Assembly (NCBI GenBank): GCA_902490095.1
Contig: CABUCQ010000129.1
Coordinates: forward strand, 1 to 5,615
Length of the DNA: 5,615 nucleotides
Direction: 5' to 3'
DNA from: an uncultured Collinsella sp.
GTDB taxonomy: Bacteria; Actinomycetota; Coriobacteriia; Coriobacteriales; Coriobacteriaceae
Positions within the stretch are counted from its first letter, which is position 1. The number at the start of each line of letters is the position of its first letter. The position numbers and the translations under genes were made by a program. The notes under the pieces were generated by a model that was not told where the DNA came from, ran no database searches, and was given only the letters and a program-made list of their open reading frames with translations. Positions 4,988 through 5,615 of this stretch are shown here, piece after piece.

Positions 4988-5462
4988 ACAGCACCACACC
5001 CTCCCTCTCGATGGCATGCGCAATGTCTTCTCGCAAGTGTTCGCTCGAAACGACGTCGACCTGCTTGCCTGTTGCCTCTTTGATCTCCTCCGCGAACGAG
5101 GAAAGAGCGAATAACCCAAATGTCGCTTCGGAATCGACCTCTATACGCAGGTCGATATCGCTATCGGTATTTGCGTCACGTCGAGCATACGAGCCGAACA
5201 ACGTGACCGACCGAATCGCCTTTCGAGTACCCGCCGCGCGAGCAACGGCATCCCTGATTTCAGCAACGGTCAAAACGTCGGTCTTCGCCTCGTCCCGTTT
5301 GACTGAAAGAGAAGGGGTAAATGGAAGCGACCGCTCCCGCAGCATCTGACGCATGAACATGTTGACCGCCACGGAAGACGTCATGCCGAGCTCCTCGCAG
5401 AGCTCGGCAAACGATTCCTTAATTGATGCATCAACACGGACGCTCAAAACTGAAGCACTCAT
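4974..5462 (-). CDS. RelB/DinJ-like RHH domain fused to MNT nucleotidyltransferase (MntA-like antitoxin)
   Basis: This 162-residue protein has two parts. Residues 1-48 (SVLSVRVDASIKESFAELCEELGMTSSVAVNMFMRQMLRERSLPF) look like the ribbon-helix-helix N-terminus of RelB/DinJ antitoxins: a short DNA-contacting strand, then two helices. Residues 60-162 are a minimal nucleotidyltransferase with G90-S91-x10-D102-x-D104 (GSYARRDANTDSDIDL) and a third acidic residue D136 in VDVVS. That is the GSX10DXD signature of MntA, which silences HepT by adding AMP to its tyrosine. The overlapping downstream HEPN gene makes this a HepT/MntA-type pair. MntA is usually a stand-alone domain of roughly 100-140 residues, so the DNA-binding head is unusual and implies that the antitoxin also represses its own promoter. 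The start at 5462 is fixed by AGGAGG (5468-5473), five bases upstream. Confidence 0.88.
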   Translation of the reverse strand: MSASVLSVRVDASIKESFAELCEELGMTSSVAVNMFMRQMLRERSLPFTPSLSVKRDEAKTDVLTVAEIRDAVARAAGTRKAIRSVTLFGSYARRDANTDSDIDLRIEVDSEATFGLFALSSFAEEIKEATGKQVDVVSSEHLREDIAHAIEREGVVLYVRP

Positions 5463-5471
5463 CTTAGCCTC

Positions 5472-5503
5472 CTGTATGACAGTAGCTATACAATATCATA
5501 CAG
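5472..5503 (-). promoter_or_regulatory. Operator-like inverted repeat over the toxin-antitoxin promoter
   Basis: CTGTATGA (5472-5479) and TCATACAG (5496-5503) are perfect 8-bp inverted copies with a 16-nt spacer; extended to ten bases they differ once (CTGTATGACA against CTGTATGATA). A third related half-site, TGTATAGC, lies between them on the minus strand. The minus strand reads TATGAT at 5495-5500, a good -10, which the right arm covers; the left arm abuts the antitoxin Shine-Dalgarno. This arrangement fits autorepression by the RHH domain of the antitoxin. A convincing -35 is not visible (TTGCAC at a 19-nt spacing). Confidence 0.5.
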
Positions 5504-5516
5504 AGAAGCAAGATGA

Positions 5517-5560
5517 CTGGTGCAAAGGGGTCAGGTTTGTATGCACCAGATTGGTGCAAA
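5517..5560 (+). repeat. REP-like palindromic element, right copy, plus a partial third copy
   Basis: TGGTGCAAAGGGGTCAGGTT (5518-5537) matches 4569-4588 at 19 of 20 bases. CTGGTGCA (5517-5524) and TGCACCAG (5542-5549) form a perfect 8-bp stem with the GGGGTCAGG core in a 17-nt loop. TGGTGCAAA recurs at 5552-5560, so a further partial unit follows. Together with the left copy it brackets the toxin-antitoxin genes in direct orientation, 949 bp apart. Confidence 0.65.
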
Positions 5561-5605
5561 TGAACTGCATCCCATTTCTTGGACTTTGAAATTAAGGTTC
5601 GAGAA

Positions 5606-5613
5606 AAGGGAGG
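5606..5613 (+). promoter_or_regulatory. Possible ribosome binding site of a gene beyond the right edge
   Basis: AAGGGAGG lies two bases from the window end in AT-rich DNA with no other gene after the repeat at 5517-5560. It would suit a rightward gene starting just outside the window. No start codon is visible, so this is only a hint. Confidence 0.25.
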
Positions 5614-5615
5614 CA

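Noticed and set aside
4988..5119. 44-residue N-terminal extension of the HEPN protein
   Set aside because: The residues are Arg/Ser-rich and encoded by DNA that is clearly MNT coding sequence in another frame; HEPN homology begins at MFARKSD.

Overview
The window looks like chromosomal DNA of a high-GC, Gram-positive, gut-type anaerobe. Coding sequence is strongly GC-biased, intergenic DNA is AT-rich, and ribosome binding sites are strong. I would guess a Coriobacteriia member such as Collinsella, but this is inferred from style and not from any marker gene.

Left arm and centre (1-4559): a sugar-acid catabolism locus built around a divergent promoter region at 1726-1959. On the minus strand lie a GntP-family sugar-acid:H+ symporter (364-1725) and, downstream of it, the N-terminal part of an IlvD/Edd-family dehydratase cut by the window edge (1-284). 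On the plus strand lie a FadR-type GntR regulator with an FCD ligand domain (1960-2652), an SDR oxidoreductase closely resembling streptococcal gluconate 5-dehydrogenase/DhuD (2811-3620), and an RpiB/LacAB-family isomerase closely resembling streptococcal DhuI (3853-4494). A strong intrinsic terminator follows (4521-4559). In streptococci DhuI and DhuD carry the unsaturated uronate product of glycosaminoglycan breakdown through 3-deoxy-D-glycero-2,5-hexodiulosonate to 2-keto-3-deoxy-D-gluconate (KDG). An IlvD/Edd dehydratase acting on imported gluconate would also give KDG, so the two arms may converge there. KDG kinase, KDPG aldolase and polysaccharide lyases or glucuronyl hydrolases are not in the window.

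Non-coding regulation is rich. The divergent region carries four copies of an 11-bp imperfect palindrome with core GTCTGAYG, probable sites for the GntR protein. Upstream of dhuD are overlapping GTTCAC/GTGAAC palindromes of LacI-operator type. Between dhuD and dhuI are two successive large inverted-repeat structures: a 98-nt rod, and a leader whose second part places the dhuI Shine-Dalgarno in a hairpin loop.

Right arm (4560-5615): a toxin-antitoxin module on the minus strand. A two-domain protein (4974-5462) joins a RelB/DinJ-like ribbon-helix-helix N-terminus to an MNT nucleotidyltransferase. It overlaps by 14 nt a HEPN protein (4622-4987) with the RX4HXY motif of HepT toxins. The module is flanked by two near-identical copies of a 20-nt sequence (TGGTGCAAWGGGGTCAGGTT), each inside a short hairpin, suggesting REP-like or MITE-like elements. 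No tRNA, rRNA, CRISPR array or complete insertion sequence is visible.
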